DNA of 64,000 bases from Desulfovibrio sp. Marseille-P6017 (GTDB lineage Bacteria > Bacillota_A > Clostridia > Peptostreptococcales > Peptostreptococcaceae). The stretch spans positions 1-64,000 of the forward strand of contig UWOR01000007.1 in the NCBI GenBank assembly GCA_900604495.1, written 5' to 3'. Below, piece by piece: positions 17,478-28,500 of this stretch; the stretch's first letter is position 1, and every line of letters starts with the position of its first letter. A program made the position numbers and the translations under genes. Below the pieces are notes generated by a model that searched no databases, had not been told where the DNA came from, and worked only from the letters and a program-made list of their open reading frames with translations.

Positions 17478-19742
17478 CTAGTTATTCATATCCATGAATA
17501 TCTTTTCTGGAGTCATCGGAAGGCTATTAATTCTAACCCCAACACCGTTATATATAGCATCTTGAATAGCAGGAGCAGGAGTATTAATAACAACCTCACC
17601 TATACTTTTTGCTCCAAATGGACCTGTTGGCTCATAAGTCTCAACAAAATCAACTCTAACAGTACCAATATCACTTCTAGCAGGAATCTTATACTGCATA
17701 AAGCTATTACTATCCATTTGACCACTTTCTAAATATCTTACTTCCTCAAATAAAGCAAGACCTATACCTTGAACTATACCACCTTCAGTTTGTATAGTAG
17801 CAAGATTTCTATTAATAACAGTACCACAATCAACTATTGCAACATAGTCAATAATCTCAACCTTACCAGTTTCCTTATCAATCTCAGTTTCAACAAATCC
17901 TGCTATATAAGGAGGTGGTGAAACTGGACTTCCATGAGATGCAAATCCATTTAACTGAATCTTATTAGGTCCAACTGTAAAATCAACAGCTAAATCAAAT
18001 ACAGATATAGATTTATCATCACAGAATACCTTCTCTCCATCAAACTCAGCAAGCTCTTTAGCTATCTCTAGCCTACTAGCTCCTACTTCTATTATCCTTT
18101 CTCTTAATTGTTGACATGCTTTAACTACCGCCATACCAGTAACATAAGTTGTACTTGATGCATAAGATCCTGGATCATAAGGTACTATATCAGTATCTGC
18201 AGATACAACAGTAACCTTGTCCATAGTAGTTTCTAAAATATCACATGCCATTTGTGCAAGTATAGTATCACTTCCTGTTCCCATATCAGTAGAACCAACA
18301 TATAGCGTATAGAACCCATCATCATTTAGCCTTATCTCAACTGAAGATGTATCAATTCCAGCTATTCCAGAACCTTGCATAGTAAGTGCCATTCCAACGC
18401 TTCTTACTTTTCCATTTCCAAGGTCACGTGATGGGTATTTTTCATCCCATTTTATCATCTCTTTACCTTTTCTTATACATTCCGCTAAATTTGCACTATT
18501 TATAGATTTATTATATGCAAAAGTAACTTCACCTTCTTTGACTATGTTTTTAAGTCTTAATTTTACAGGATCCATATTTAACTTAGTAGCTAATTTGTTT
18601 ATAGTTGATTCAACTGCAAAGCATCCTTGAGTTGCTCCATATCCTCTAAAAGCTCCTGATGGCATTTTATTAGTATAAACTACATTACCTTTAAATCTAG
18701 CAGCTTCTAGTTTATTATATATCGGTATACTTTTCTCTCCAACTAGTCCAAATGTAGTTGATGCATGCTCTCCATAAGCTCCTGTATCAGATAAAGCATT
18801 TATATCTATTACCTTTATAACACCATCTTTAGTAGCCCCTATTTTTACATTCATTTTCATAGCATGTCTACTATTTGAACAGTTAAATGTTTCTTTTCTA
18901 TCATATATTAATTTAGCTGGTTTTCCAGTTTTTAAAGTAACAAGTGCTGAGAAAATTTCTACACAAGCAGTTTGCTTTCCACCAAAACCTCCACCTATTC
19001 TTGGTTTTATAACTCTTATCTTACTTGAAGGTATATTTAGAGCTCTAGATAAATGTCTTCTTACATGAAAAGGGATTTGTGTTGAAGATATTACAACAAG
19101 TCTTCCCATATGGTCTAAATAGTTATATGCCCTATATGTTTCCATCATAGCTTGTGCTTGTGCTTGAGTATAATGAGTTTCTTCTAAAACTATATCACAC
19201 TCACTTAATACCTTATCAACATCCCCTTTAGTATAATCATGAGTTGCAACTATATTTCTTTCTCTTTGCATTCCTATATCAAAGTTTGTATGTACTTCTT
19301 CTTCGTGAACTATTACTTTATTATCTATTGCAGTTTCAAAATCAATAACTGCATCTAATATTTCATATTCAACTTTAATCATTTTTAGTGCTTTAACTGC
19401 AGTTTTTTCATCTACTGCTGCAACTATAGCAACTTCATCTCCTACATATCTTACCCTATCTTCTAATATTAATCTATCATATGGAGATGGTTCTGGATAA
19501 CTTTGACCAGCTAGTGTAAATCTCGTATTTGGTACATCTTTATATGTAAGTACACATTCTACTCCTGGTACAAGCATTGCCCTTTTTGTATCTATATTTT
19601 TTATTTTTGCATTTGCATGTGGACTCCTAAGTATTTTTACTACTAATGCATCTTTTGATGATAAATCATCTGTATACACAGGTTTACCTGTTGCTATTGC
19701 AAGTCCGTCTGTTTTAGGTATACTTTTTCCTACTAAACTCAT
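17478..19742 (-). CDS. Xanthine dehydrogenase-family molybdopterin-binding subunit
   Basis: 754 residues. The aldehyde oxidase/xanthine dehydrogenase a/b hammerhead domain (about 1-125) precedes the Mo-pterin domain with GGGFGGKQ, FRGYGATQG and the C-terminal GAKSIGE containing the catalytic glutamate. It completes a three-subunit hydroxylase with the 2Fe-2S and FAD subunits transcribed just before it. Substrate may be xanthine/hypoxanthine, another purine or an N-heterocycle. No cofactor-insertion or selenium-related genes lie next to it. The gap to the upstream gene is 1 bp. Confidence 0.92.
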   Translation of the reverse strand: MSLVGKSIPKTDGLAIATGKPVYTDDLSSKDALVVKILRSPHANAKIKNIDTKRAMLVPGVECVLTYKDVPNTRFTLAGQSYPEPSPYDRLILEDRVRYVGDEVAIVAAVDEKTAVKALKMIKVEYEILDAVIDFETAIDNKVIVHEEEVHTNFDIGMQRERNIVATHDYTKGDVDKVLSECDIVLEETHYTQAQAQAMMETYRAYNYLDHMGRLVVISSTQIPFHVRRHLSRALNIPSSKIRVIKPRIGGGFGGKQTACVEIFSALVTLKTGKPAKLIYDRKETFNCSNSRHAMKMNVKIGATKDGVIKVIDINALSDTGAYGEHASTTFGLVGEKSIPIYNKLEAARFKGNVVYTNKMPSGAFRGYGATQGCFAVESTINKLATKLNMDPVKLRLKNIVKEGEVTFAYNKSINSANLAECIRKGKEMIKWDEKYPSRDLGNGKVRSVGMALTMQGSGIAGIDTSSVEIRLNDDGFYTLYVGSTDMGTGSDTILAQMACDILETTMDKVTVVSADTDIVPYDPGSYASSTTYVTGMAVVKACQQLRERIIEVGASRLEIAKELAEFDGEKVFCDDKSISVFDLAVDFTVGPNKIQLNGFASHGSPVSPPPYIAGFVETEIDKETGKVEIIDYVAIVDCGTVINRNLATIQTEGGIVQGIGLALFEEVRYLESGQMDSNSFMQYKIPARSDIGTVRVDFVETYEPTGPFGAKSIGEVVINTPAPAIQDAIYNGVGVRINSLPMTPEKIFMDMNN

Positions 19743-19743
19743 A

Positions 19744-20193
19744 TTATTTTACCCCCATATAAGTTTTTATTGCTCTTAATTGACCCATGTATCCTGTACA
19801 TCTACATAGATTTCCTGTTAAATAATGCTTTATTTCTTCTTCAGTTGGATTTTCAAGTTCATTTTTCATTGCAAGCACTGTCATTATAAATCCTGGTGAA
19901 CAAAAACCACATTGTTCAGCACCTTCTGCTATAAGTATTTTTGCAAATTCTTCAGCTTCTTTTTCTAATCCTTCTATTGTAGTTATTTCTTTATTTATTG
20001 CTCTTACAGTAAGTGTTGCACATGATAATGTTGGCTTTTTGTCTATCCAGACAGAACAAAGTCCACAACATCCTGTATCACAACCTCTTTTAACACTTAA
20101 GTTTCCTATTTTTCTAAGTGTATCTACTAATTGTTCCTCTGGCTCTATATCTATTTTATACTTTTTTGAGTTTACCTTTAATTCTACTAACAT
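19744..20193 (-). CDS. Molybdenum hydroxylase 2Fe-2S subunit
   Basis: 149 residues. It carries both cluster motifs of the family: the plant-type 2Fe-2S cluster in CDTGCCGLCSVW and the second in CGFCSPG with CRCTGY. It passes electrons from the molybdenum centre to the FAD subunit. Start overlaps the preceding stop as TAATG, with GGAGGT upstream; strict operon order FAD, FeS, Mo. Confidence 0.95.
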   Translation of the reverse strand: MLVELKVNSKKYKIDIEPEEQLVDTLRKIGNLSVKRGCDTGCCGLCSVWIDKKPTLSCATLTVRAINKEITTIEGLEKEAEEFAKILIAEGAEQCGFCSPGFIMTVLAMKNELENPTEEEIKHYLTGNLCRCTGYMGQLRAIKTYMGVK

Positions 20194-20981
20194 TATCTGA
20201 CCTCCATTAATGCTCTTTTTACAAGTACCTTGCTCATTAAACTTCTATATTCTTTAGTTGCTCTCATATTAGTTCCAAAAGTTAGTTCTTCACTAACCAT
20301 AAAAGCTGCTTTTTCTATATTCTCATCAGTCAATTCATTATTTGATAAAAACTCGCTAGCTTTAATTGCAAGAGTAGCTATTTGAGGCCTTGCACCTACA
20401 TATATTTTTACTTTATCTTCAAATTTAGATACAGAAACATTTAATAATGCGTAATCACTTTGTGCATTTCTTAAACTTTTATATGATGCTTTTACGTTAT
20501 TTTTCTTTATATAAATTTTAGTAAGTAAGTCTTTTTCATATTCTTTATTTAAAAACTCTCGTAAAGCTAGTTTTCCATTTTTCACTAGTTTCACTTCGCA
20601 TTCTAGAGCAAGTAGAGCCACTATTAAATCAGAAAAACCAAATTTAGAGAAGATTGTTCCACCTATTGTTACTACATTTCTAAATTGAACTCCTATTATA
20701 TCTTTTACAGAGTCTTTTATTATACTACCAAAATTTTCTTCTAGTAATTTGCTAGTTTCTAAACTTCTAAAAGTAGTCATTGCACCTATTTCTATGTAAT
20801 CTCCACTATCTTTTATGTAATCTAAGCCTAGCTGAGATAACTCTACAGCTGTACCTATTCTTTTACTCCCCATTCTTAGCCAAGCACTTCCACCTATAAC
20901 TTGATTATTTTTTCTTTTTGTCAATATCTCGTATGCTTCCTCAACCGTTTTAGGCTGAACCATTTCCATAACTGTAAACAT
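20193..20981 (-). CDS. Molybdenum hydroxylase FAD-binding subunit
   Basis: 262 residues, the length typical of stand-alone FAD subunits. The FAD-binding PCMH-type N-domain has NNQVIGGSAWLR and the second pyrophosphate motif VVTIGGTIFSKFGFSD, followed by the CO dehydrogenase flavoprotein C-domain. First gene of the operon. An extended -10 (TGGTATAAT) lies about 45 bp upstream of the GGGAGG site. Confidence 0.92.
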   Translation of the reverse strand: MFTVMEMVQPKTVEEAYEILTKRKNNQVIGGSAWLRMGSKRIGTAVELSQLGLDYIKDSGDYIEIGAMTTFRSLETSKLLEENFGSIIKDSVKDIIGVQFRNVVTIGGTIFSKFGFSDLIVALLALECEVKLVKNGKLALREFLNKEYEKDLLTKIYIKKNNVKASYKSLRNAQSDYALLNVSVSKFEDKVKIYVGARPQIATLAIKASEFLSNNELTDENIEKAAFMVSEELTFGTNMRATKEYRSLMSKVLVKRALMEVR

Positions 20982-21113
20982 ACTTTTCCTCCCTGTAAGT
21001 TTTCTTTTAATCTTTATAATTATACCATATTTCTCTTTTATTTGACATTAAAATTCGTAATAATCATTATATTCATTACTTATTCTTGTTTTATGTACGT
21101 TTTTAGCTTAAAT

Positions 21114-21156
21114 ATAAAATCCATATCTATGTTAAATTATAGATATGGATTTTGTA
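21114..21156 (-). terminator. Terminator of the CPA antiporter gene
   Basis: Stem AAATCCATATCTAT/ATAGATATGGATTT, loop 8 nt, immediately after the stop at 21159. Confidence 0.85.
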
Positions 21157-21158
21157 TT

Positions 21159-22409
21159 TTAATTACTGTCTTTATCATCTTCATCTAATAATCCTAGTTT
21201 TTTAGCTACAAATTTTGTACTGCTTCCCTGCACTATTAATGTTATTAATATAGTCATAAAAACTACTGAAGACATAATTTCATATCCAGATATCTTCATA
21301 GATGCTATAATACCACAAAGAGCTGCTGGTATTACCCCAGTTTCTCTCACCCACATCATAAAGAGTATTTCTCTTTTATTCCATTTTGCTTTTCTATCAA
21401 ATATAGTACATACTAAGACGGAAATAGGTCTTGCTATGAAAACTAATCCAAGTACGGTAAGTATTGATGGAATTAAATATTTTCCAAGCACTGCTAAATC
21501 TACTTGAGTTCCTAATATTATAAATATAGCCATCCTGCAAATTGTACCTAGTGTCTCTACAACATGACAGTCTGTATCATAGTGTTTTTGACTTAACCAT
21601 AATTTAAAGTTCTTTTTATTTCCAGTTATTATACCTACAATAAAGCATGACATATACCCACTTCCACCAAGTGCAGTAGATAGCTCATATGCAATTACAA
21701 CTGATAAAACAGATACTATAGGTGTATATTCTTTAAATATACCATATGGCTTATCATTTACTAGAGCTAATAGTACAAGTCCTGTTGCAACGCCAACTAA
21801 TATCCCTACAACTACCATAATAATAAGCTCATATAAGTTTGATTTTAGTGAGAATGTTCCGGATAAAATTATAGCCAGTACTGCTGATGTTAATATAGCA
21901 CCAGTTGCATCATTAAAAGCTGATTCACTTATTACTGTCTGTTTTACTTTGTTATTTATTTTTACACTATTAAAAATAGGCACTAATGTTGCAGGATCGG
22001 TTGATGCTATTATTGAACCTATAAGTAATGCAGTCATGTAGCTAGTATTAAATGTGAATCCTATAATTGACTGCATTACAAATGCAGAAATTAAAACTCC
22101 TAAACTAGAAAGTAAAAGTACAGATATTTTGACTTTCTTTAATACCTTTAAACTTATTTCTTTTCCTCCTAAGTACAATATAAATGCTGATCCAAAAGTT
22201 AATATTAATTGATTCTCTACTCCATATTTGCTTATATCTATAAATTTTAAAAATGATGGACCAAGTATCATTCCTGCAATTAAAAAAAGTACCACATCTG
22301 GTATCTTTATTTTTTCACTCACTTTGCTACATATAATCCCTGTCAATGCAACTATAGCAAATATTATTAATAAATTGTTACAATCTATTGTGTGTATATA
22401 TGTCTCCAT
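21159..22409 (-). CDS. Cation:proton antiporter (CPA family)
   Basis: 416 residues with about 12 membrane segments. The ion-binding core shows ASTDPATLVP and ESAFNDATGA; the Asn-Asp pair is diagnostic of electroneutral NhaP/CPA1-like exchangers. It should exchange Na+ or K+ for protons at the cytoplasmic membrane. The C-terminus is short, with no cytoplasmic TrkA-N or TrkA-C domain. Monocistronic. Distinct from the second antiporter at 54681, which has a fluoride riboswitch. Confidence 0.88.
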   Translation of the reverse strand: METYIHTIDCNNLLIIFAIVALTGIICSKVSEKIKIPDVVLFLIAGMILGPSFLKFIDISKYGVENQLILTFGSAFILYLGGKEISLKVLKKVKISVLLLSSLGVLISAFVMQSIIGFTFNTSYMTALLIGSIIASTDPATLVPIFNSVKINNKVKQTVISESAFNDATGAILTSAVLAIILSGTFSLKSNLYELIIMVVVGILVGVATGLVLLALVNDKPYGIFKEYTPIVSVLSVVIAYELSTALGGSGYMSCFIVGIITGNKKNFKLWLSQKHYDTDCHVVETLGTICRMAIFIILGTQVDLAVLGKYLIPSILTVLGLVFIARPISVLVCTIFDRKAKWNKREILFMMWVRETGVIPAALCGIIASMKISGYEIMSSVVFMTILITLIVQGSSTKFVAKKLGLLDEDDKDSN

Positions 22410-22551
22410 AACTGCCTCCCCTTTATATAAGTATTTCTTTTTATTATATTAACTATATTTTATTTTGTTATGGATTTAATATAGATTTAACATTTTGTAT
22501 TGTCTATATTTTATGGCTATGTTATGAAAAACAAAAATAGCTAAATTAGTT

Positions 22552-22598
22552 AAATAATAAAAAGGCTTAGTTATTATATCTATGCCTTTTTATTATTT
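22552..22598 (-). terminator. Terminator of the collagen-like protein gene
   Basis: 14-bp perfect stem AATAATAAAAAGGC/GCCTTTTTATTATT, loop about 17 nt, shortly after the stop at 22620. Confidence 0.8.
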
Positions 22599-22619
22599 AA
22601 CTCCACAACATATTTTATA

Positions 22620-23837
22620 TTAAGTTATAGCATTACCCCATCTAGATGCAATTACTATTATCTGGCCAACTTGTAAAATTTCTGGATTAGCAAGCTCAAA
22701 ATCAAATCCAAATAAAGAAATGATAATGCCATCATTGGCAGTAGTTGCATTATATAAGAAATTGACACTTAGCTGATTACTAACAGATGTTGATGCTCCA
22801 CCTGATGGTATAACGCCTTCATGTAACAAATACTGATTATATGTTCCAGATATATTCTGTACTTGGAAAAGCATAGTATATTCTTCTCCTGTTGTTACTG
22901 TACTTGATGTAGCGAATGATGTAACTAGATTTACATATATATTATACATTCCAGGTTGTTCAAAAATAAGGGTATCATTTGTTGTACTTGTTGTCGTTAA
23001 GCTATATCCACCATTTGTGTAGCTAGGGTCAATTCCTGTATCTGATAATGTTAAATTTGTACCTTCTGAAGTTATATTATTTGTATAATCTTCATCATTT
23101 AGCTGTATATAAGATCCTATAAATCCAGTAGGACCTGTTGGGCCTATTGGGCCTATTGGGCCTATCTCTCCTTGAATTCCAGTAGGTCCCGTTGGGCCTG
23201 TTGGGCCTGTTGCTCCAGTAGCACCAGTTGCTCCTCTTAATCCATCATATACATTTGTTACATGATAGCAATTAGATTCTTGAGCAAATATACCTAGGCT
23301 TCTAACTTTTATGTCATAAGAAATTTCTAAAAATGGTGGTCTTGAACTTTTATTGGAATATAGCTCATAAATCTTATTTAAATTATTTCCTGCATATAGT
23401 GAAATCCCGTTATTAGATAAATAACCATATATCCATTTACATACTAAAGTTGTTATATCCATTGCAATATAGCTACAACCATTTATATTACAAATATTAC
23501 TTGTTGAATTAATATGTGTACATCTAGGTCTACTTTCATAATTAACATTATAAAAATCAAAATAGTAGTTATTATATCCAACACTTAAAGGCTCATCGTT
23601 GTAGGATGATTCATATAAGTTTCCTTTTACAGCAATATATAAAATAGCTTTTTTAATATCTACTAAATTACTCCTTATAGAAGAAAAGTTAAACCTTAAT
23701 AAGGAAATGTATCTATAACTATTGTATTGCCTATATTTACAACCTGCATATATATTTTCACTAAAAATATAGTTACATCTAGGAAATCTATTTGTTACAT
23801 AAGCACTTGAAGATGCGTATAATGATATAGTTTTCAT
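22620..23837 (-). CDS. Collagen-repeat (BclA-like) spore/surface protein with an N-terminal DNRLRE-like domain
   Basis: 405 residues. Residues 1-180 resemble DNRLRE-type beta domains ([10 protein letters not shown]..., AILYIAVKG) and are Tyr/Asn/Cys-rich. Residues 199-238 are an uninterrupted GXX collagen stretch ([20 protein letters not shown]). Residues 245-405 form a BclA/TNF-like C-domain with [14 protein letters not shown] and [15 protein letters not shown]. difficile and Bacillus BclA proteins have the collagen plus C-domain and sit in the exosporium. The large N-terminal domain is unusual. No Sec signal peptide is visible, as expected of proteins assembled on the spore in the mother cell. 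Confidence 0.8.
   Translation of the reverse strand: MKTISLYASSSAYVTNRFPRCNYIFSENIYAGCKYRQYNSYRYISLLRFNFSSIRSNLVDIKKAILYIAVKGNLYESSYNDEPLSVGYNNYYFDFYNVNYESRPRCTHINSTSNICNINGCSYIAMDITTLVCKWIYGYLSNNGISLYAGNNLNKIYELYSNKSSRPPFLEISYDIKVRSLGIFAQESNCYHVTNVYDGLRGATGATGATGPTGPTGPTGIQGEIGPIGPIGPTGPTGFIGSYIQLNDEDYTNNITSEGTNLTLSDTGIDPSYTNGGYSLTTTSTTNDTLIFEQPGMYNIYVNLVTSFATSSTVTTGEEYTMLFQVQNISGTYNQYLLHEGVIPSGGASTSVSNQLSVNFLYNATTANDGIIISLFGFDFELANPEILQVGQIIVIASRWGNAIT
23109..23241 (-). repeat. Short tandem GXX-coding repeats
   Basis: Nine-base units of the form CCTGTTGGG/CCTATTGGG (plus strand) recur in tandem and encode the collagen triplets of the surface protein. Such repeats change copy number readily by slippage. 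Confidence 0.8.
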
Positions 23838-24034
23838 AAATTCCCCCTATATTGTTATATACCGAACTTGAATATTTATCATTTAGGTTACTCAATATTA
23901 ATGTATAATTAAATTTATTACCATTTCAAAAACAAGTTATTTATTCTATAATATTTATTTTTTTACATACTGATACTAATTATATTCAATATCTTTTTTA
24001 AGCTGTATCATTGGACATATTTATCTATATAAAT

Positions 24035-24078
24035 AAAAATATGAGATTCTCAACATAATTCTCGAATCTCATATTTTC
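24035..24078 (-). terminator. Terminator of gltBD
   Basis: Stem AAAATATGAGATTC/GAATCTCATATTTT about 45 bp beyond the gltD stop, with Ts following on the minus strand. Confidence 0.8.
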
Positions 24079-24124
24079 TATATTATTTATTTTATTGTCA
24101 CATAATTATTAGTTAACTTCATAT

Positions 24125-25546
24125 TTATCTTAAGTTTGTATTTCCCATTAAATATAAGTCTATTTCTCTAGCAACATTTCTTCCTTCTGCAATTGATTTT
24201 GCAACTAAAGATTGACCAGTTCTCATATCTCCTGCTGAAAATACCCCTTCTACTGATGTTTGATATTTTGAATTTGTTTTTACATTTCCTCTATTATCTA
24301 ATTCAACGCCTAAATCATAAATCATAGATTCATGTTCTGGATGTAAAAATCCCATTGCAAACAATACTAAATCGCAATCTATTTCAAATTCAGTTCCGGG
24401 TATTTCATTATAATTTTCATCCATTCTAATTGCATGAAGCTTTTTAACTTTACCCGCTTCTCCACTAAATGCTACAGTTTTAACTGAAAAATCCCTTATT
24501 CCACCCTCTTCATGAGATGTAGATGTTTTAAATATCATAGGTCCTAATGGCCATGTTTTATTGCTATCTAAACTTTTATATTTTGAGTTTTTGCTAGATC
24601 TATCAATTTGATACACATTTTTAGCACCTTGTCTAATAGCAGTTCCAATACAGTCATTACCTGTATCTCCTCCCCCAATAACGACTACATTTTTTCCTTT
24701 AGCTGTTATCTCATTTTCTTCAATTTCTATTCCTCTATTTCTTTTATTCTGTTGTTTTAAATAATCTACTGCAAAATAAAGACCTTCTAGTGTTCTTCCT
24801 GGAACAGGTAAATCTCTAGCTTGCGTTGCTCCTCCACAAAGCACTAATACATCATACTCTCTTTTTAAATAATTTGCAGGGTAATCTCTTCCAATCCACA
24901 TATTTGTTTTGAATATGATTCCCTCTTCTTTCATAAGATTTATTCTTCTATCTACAACATATTTTTCTAATTTAAAATCTGGTATACCATAAGTAAGAAG
25001 TCCACCTACATTATCATCCCTCTCAAAAACAATTACGTTATGTCCTGCCTTATTTAATTGATCTGCGCAAGCAAGACCTGATGGACCAGAACCTATTACA
25101 GCAATTTTTTTATCAGTTCTAACTATAGGAGGTTTTGCTTTTATATACCCCTCCTCAAATCCTTTATTAATTATACTTTTTTCCATACTTTTATTGCAAA
25201 CAGATTCACTATATAAGCCTAATATACAAGCATTTTCACATAAAGCTGGACATACAGTTCCTGTAAACTCTGGAAAGTTATTTGTTCTAAGTAACATATC
25301 TAAGGCTTCTTTCCATTGTCCCCTATATACTAAATCATTCATCTCAGGTATTGTATTTCCAAGTGGACATCCAAATTCAGAGGAGCAAAATGCTACACCA
25401 CAATCCATACATCTTGATGCTTGAACTTTTACGTCCTTATAATCCATGGGTATAAATATTTCTTTATAATCTTTTATACGTTCTTCTACAGGACGTTTGT
25501 TTGGATTTTCTCTTTTATAATCTATAAAACCAGTTTCTTTGCCCAT
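24125..25546 (-). CDS. gltD: Glutamate synthase small subunit
   Basis: 473 residues. N-terminal cysteines (CMDCGVAFC, GCPLGN, CPALCENACILG) bind two 4Fe-4S clusters. FAD and NAD(P)H sites are GSGPSGLACA and GGGDTGNDC, and SAGDMRTGQSLVAKSIAEGR closes the FAD site. It feeds electrons from NAD(P)H to the large subunit, which makes glutamate from 2-oxoglutarate and glutamine. Starts 11 bp after gltB ends, with AAGGAGGAGG before the ATG. Confidence 0.96.
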   Translation of the reverse strand: MGKETGFIDYKRENPNKRPVEERIKDYKEIFIPMDYKDVKVQASRCMDCGVAFCSSEFGCPLGNTIPEMNDLVYRGQWKEALDMLLRTNNFPEFTGTVCPALCENACILGLYSESVCNKSMEKSIINKGFEEGYIKAKPPIVRTDKKIAVIGSGPSGLACADQLNKAGHNVIVFERDDNVGGLLTYGIPDFKLEKYVVDRRINLMKEEGIIFKTNMWIGRDYPANYLKREYDVLVLCGGATQARDLPVPGRTLEGLYFAVDYLKQQNKRNRGIEIEENEITAKGKNVVVIGGGDTGNDCIGTAIRQGAKNVYQIDRSSKNSKYKSLDSNKTWPLGPMIFKTSTSHEEGGIRDFSVKTVAFSGEAGKVKKLHAIRMDENYNEIPGTEFEIDCDLVLFAMGFLHPEHESMIYDLGVELDNRGNVKTNSKYQTSVEGVFSAGDMRTGQSLVAKSIAEGRNVAREIDLYLMGNTNLR

Positions 25547-25557
25547 ATTCCTCCTCC

Positions 25558-28500
25558 TTATATTATTGAAGATTCTTCAATCTTATTACTTGTATAAATT
25601 ATATTTTTGTATATAGTTGGTATTACCCTATAGAAGTTATGTCTTTCCTCTTCCCAATTTTCTATAATAAACTTAGCTTTTTGACTACTAGTATATTTAT
25701 AATGGTTCTCTACTAAACTTCTTAATTCATCCTCTCCTTCTACTTCAACTAATTTTTCAATCTCTGTAAACTCTTTATTTATTTTTCTTTCTAAATTTTC
25801 ATCTTTATTATATATATAAGCAATACCTCCACTCATTCCTGCTGCAAAGTTTTTACCTATATCTCCTAAGATTACTACTCTACCTCCTGTCATATATTCA
25901 CAACCATGCTCACCTAATCCTTCTACTACCGCTATAGCTCCAGAGTTTCTAACTGCAAATCTCTCTCCAACAATTCCACTTATATAAATCTCTCCACTTG
26001 TTGCTCCATAAAGCAAAGTATTTCCTGCTATTATATTTTCATCTGATTTATACTGTACATTCTCATCTGGTCTAACAGTTATCTTGGCTCCAGATAGACC
26101 TTTTCCTAAATAATCATTACAATCCCCAATTACATTTAAAGTGAGTCCTTTCATTCCAAAAGCACCAAAACTTTGACCTGTACTTCCTCTAAAGTTAAAT
26201 GTTATTGTATCATCATCTAATCCATTTGCACCATATAATTTTGCTATCTCACCACTAAGCATAGTTCCAACTGTACGATTAGTATTTCTTATTGATATAT
26301 CAGCGACAGTTTTTTCTTTGTTCTCTAAACTCTTTTTAGCTAATTCTATTAAATTATGATCTAATGCCTTATCTAAACCATGGTTTTGATTCATTATTTT
26401 TCTTCCAACTATTCTTTGAGGTAAGTTCGGCTTATAAAGTATTGCTGATAAATCTAAATATTTAGTTTTATCATTTAGCATTTCTTTATTAACTTCTAAT
26501 AAATCTACCCTACCTATCATATCTTCAACTTTTCTAAACCCAAGACTTGCCATTATTTCTCTCAGCTCTTCAGCCACATAGAAAAAGTATTTTATTACAT
26601 ACTCTGGTTTTCCACTAAATTTCTTTCTAAGCTCTGGATTTTGAGTTGCAACTCCCATAGGGCAAGTATTAGAGTGACATTTTCTCATCATCATACAGCC
26701 TGATACTACAAGTGGTGCTGTTGCAAATCCAAACTCTTCTGCTCCTAAAAGTGCTGCAATTGCCACATCTCTACCAGTTCTCATTTGACCATCAGTTTGT
26801 AATGTAACTCGGCTTCTTAAGTTATTTAAAAGAAGAACTTGATGTGCTTCTGCTAAACCTAATTCCCATGGAACTCCTGCATGTCTAAGTGATGTAAGAG
26901 GTGCTGCGCCTGTTCCTCCATCATATCCAGATATTAATATTAAATCAGCTTTAGCTTTTGCAACTCCTGCCGCTACAGTTCCTACTCCAACTTCTGAAAC
27001 TAATTTAACAGATATACTTGCATTTTGATTTACATTTTTAAGATCATGTATAAGTTGCTCTAAATCTTCTATCGAATATATATCATGGTGAGGTGGAGGT
27101 GATATTAAATCAATACCTGGTGTTGCATGACGTACCTTACCTATAACTTCATTTACCTTTTGGCCAGGTAATCTACCACCTTCTCCTGGCTTTGCACCTT
27201 GAGCCATTTTTATTTGCAATTCATCTGCATTTACTAAATATTCAGTTGTTACACCAAATCTCCCTGATGCAACTTGCTTAGTTGCACTTCTTCTATTATC
27301 TAAGTATCTAGATGAATCTTCTCCACCTTCACCTGTGTTAGATCGTCCCCCCATTGTATTCATAGCAATTGCTAAGGTTTCATGTGCTTCTTTACTTAAT
27401 GATCCAAAACTCATTGCTCCTGTTACAAATCTTTTCACTATTTCTTTAGCTGGCTCTACTTCATCTAATGATACTTTTTCACCTTTTTTAAATGATAAAA
27501 GTCCACGTATAGTACATAATTCTTTCGATTGATTATTTATATCATCAGAGAACTCTTTAAAGCTATCATAGCTCCCTCCATCTCTAGTACTTTGTTGAAG
27601 CTTACTTATTGTAAAAGGGTTAAACATATGGTAATCTTGATTTCTTCTATAACTATATTGACCTCCTAGTTCTAATGTATCTATAGGATTTCTTAATCTA
27701 TTAAAAGCTCTTTCATGGCGTATTAATGTATCCCTTGTAATTATATCTAGGTTTATGCCCTCTATCCTAGATGGAGTTCCTGTAAAATACTTTTCCACTA
27801 ATTCATTATTAAGCCCTATTGCTTCAAATATTTGTGCACTTCTGTAACTTTGAATTGTTGATATTCCCATTTTAGAAATAATTTTAAGTAATCCTTTACA
27901 TATAGCTTCTATGTAATTATTTTTAGCCTCTTCACTACTTATCTCTTTAATATATAACTCTTTTTTAACTAAATAGTCTATAGTTTCAAAGGCAAGATAT
28001 GGGTTAACTGCAGTAGCTCCATAACCTATTAGTAGTGCAAAATGCATAATTTCTCTAGCTTCTCCAGTTTCAACTATTATACTTGTGTTAGTTCTTAATT
28101 TATTTTTTATTAAATACTGTTGAAGTGCACTTGTTGCAAGTAATGAAGGTATTGCCGCTTGATGTTTATTTATTTCTCTATCTGTAAGTATTATTATATT
28201 ATATCCTTCTTCAATAGCATTTTTAGCTCTTTCACATAATAAATCAATTGCTTTAATTAAATCCTCACCATTCCCTGGTGATCTATATGTTATAGGTATT
28301 TTTATAGCTCTTAAATCTTCATTATTTATTTTAATTATTTTCTCTAATTCAATATCTGTTAGTATTGGATTCTCTAGTTGTATAAATTTACAATCTTCTT
28401 TTTTATCATCTAGTAAATTTACCATCTCACCTAATATAGTAGTCAAACTCATAATTGATCTTTCTCTTATTGGATCTATTGGAGGGTTAGTTACTTGTGC

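Noticed and set aside
17478..20981. Selenium-dependent xanthine dehydrogenase cluster
   Set aside because: No selenium-specific accessory genes or other molybdenum hydroxylase maturation genes are adjacent, so only a general molybdenum hydroxylase can be claimed.
23100..23245. Tandem short repeats that could look like a CRISPR array
   Set aside because: The repeats are 9-base in-frame units coding GXX triplets, with no spacers and no cas genes.
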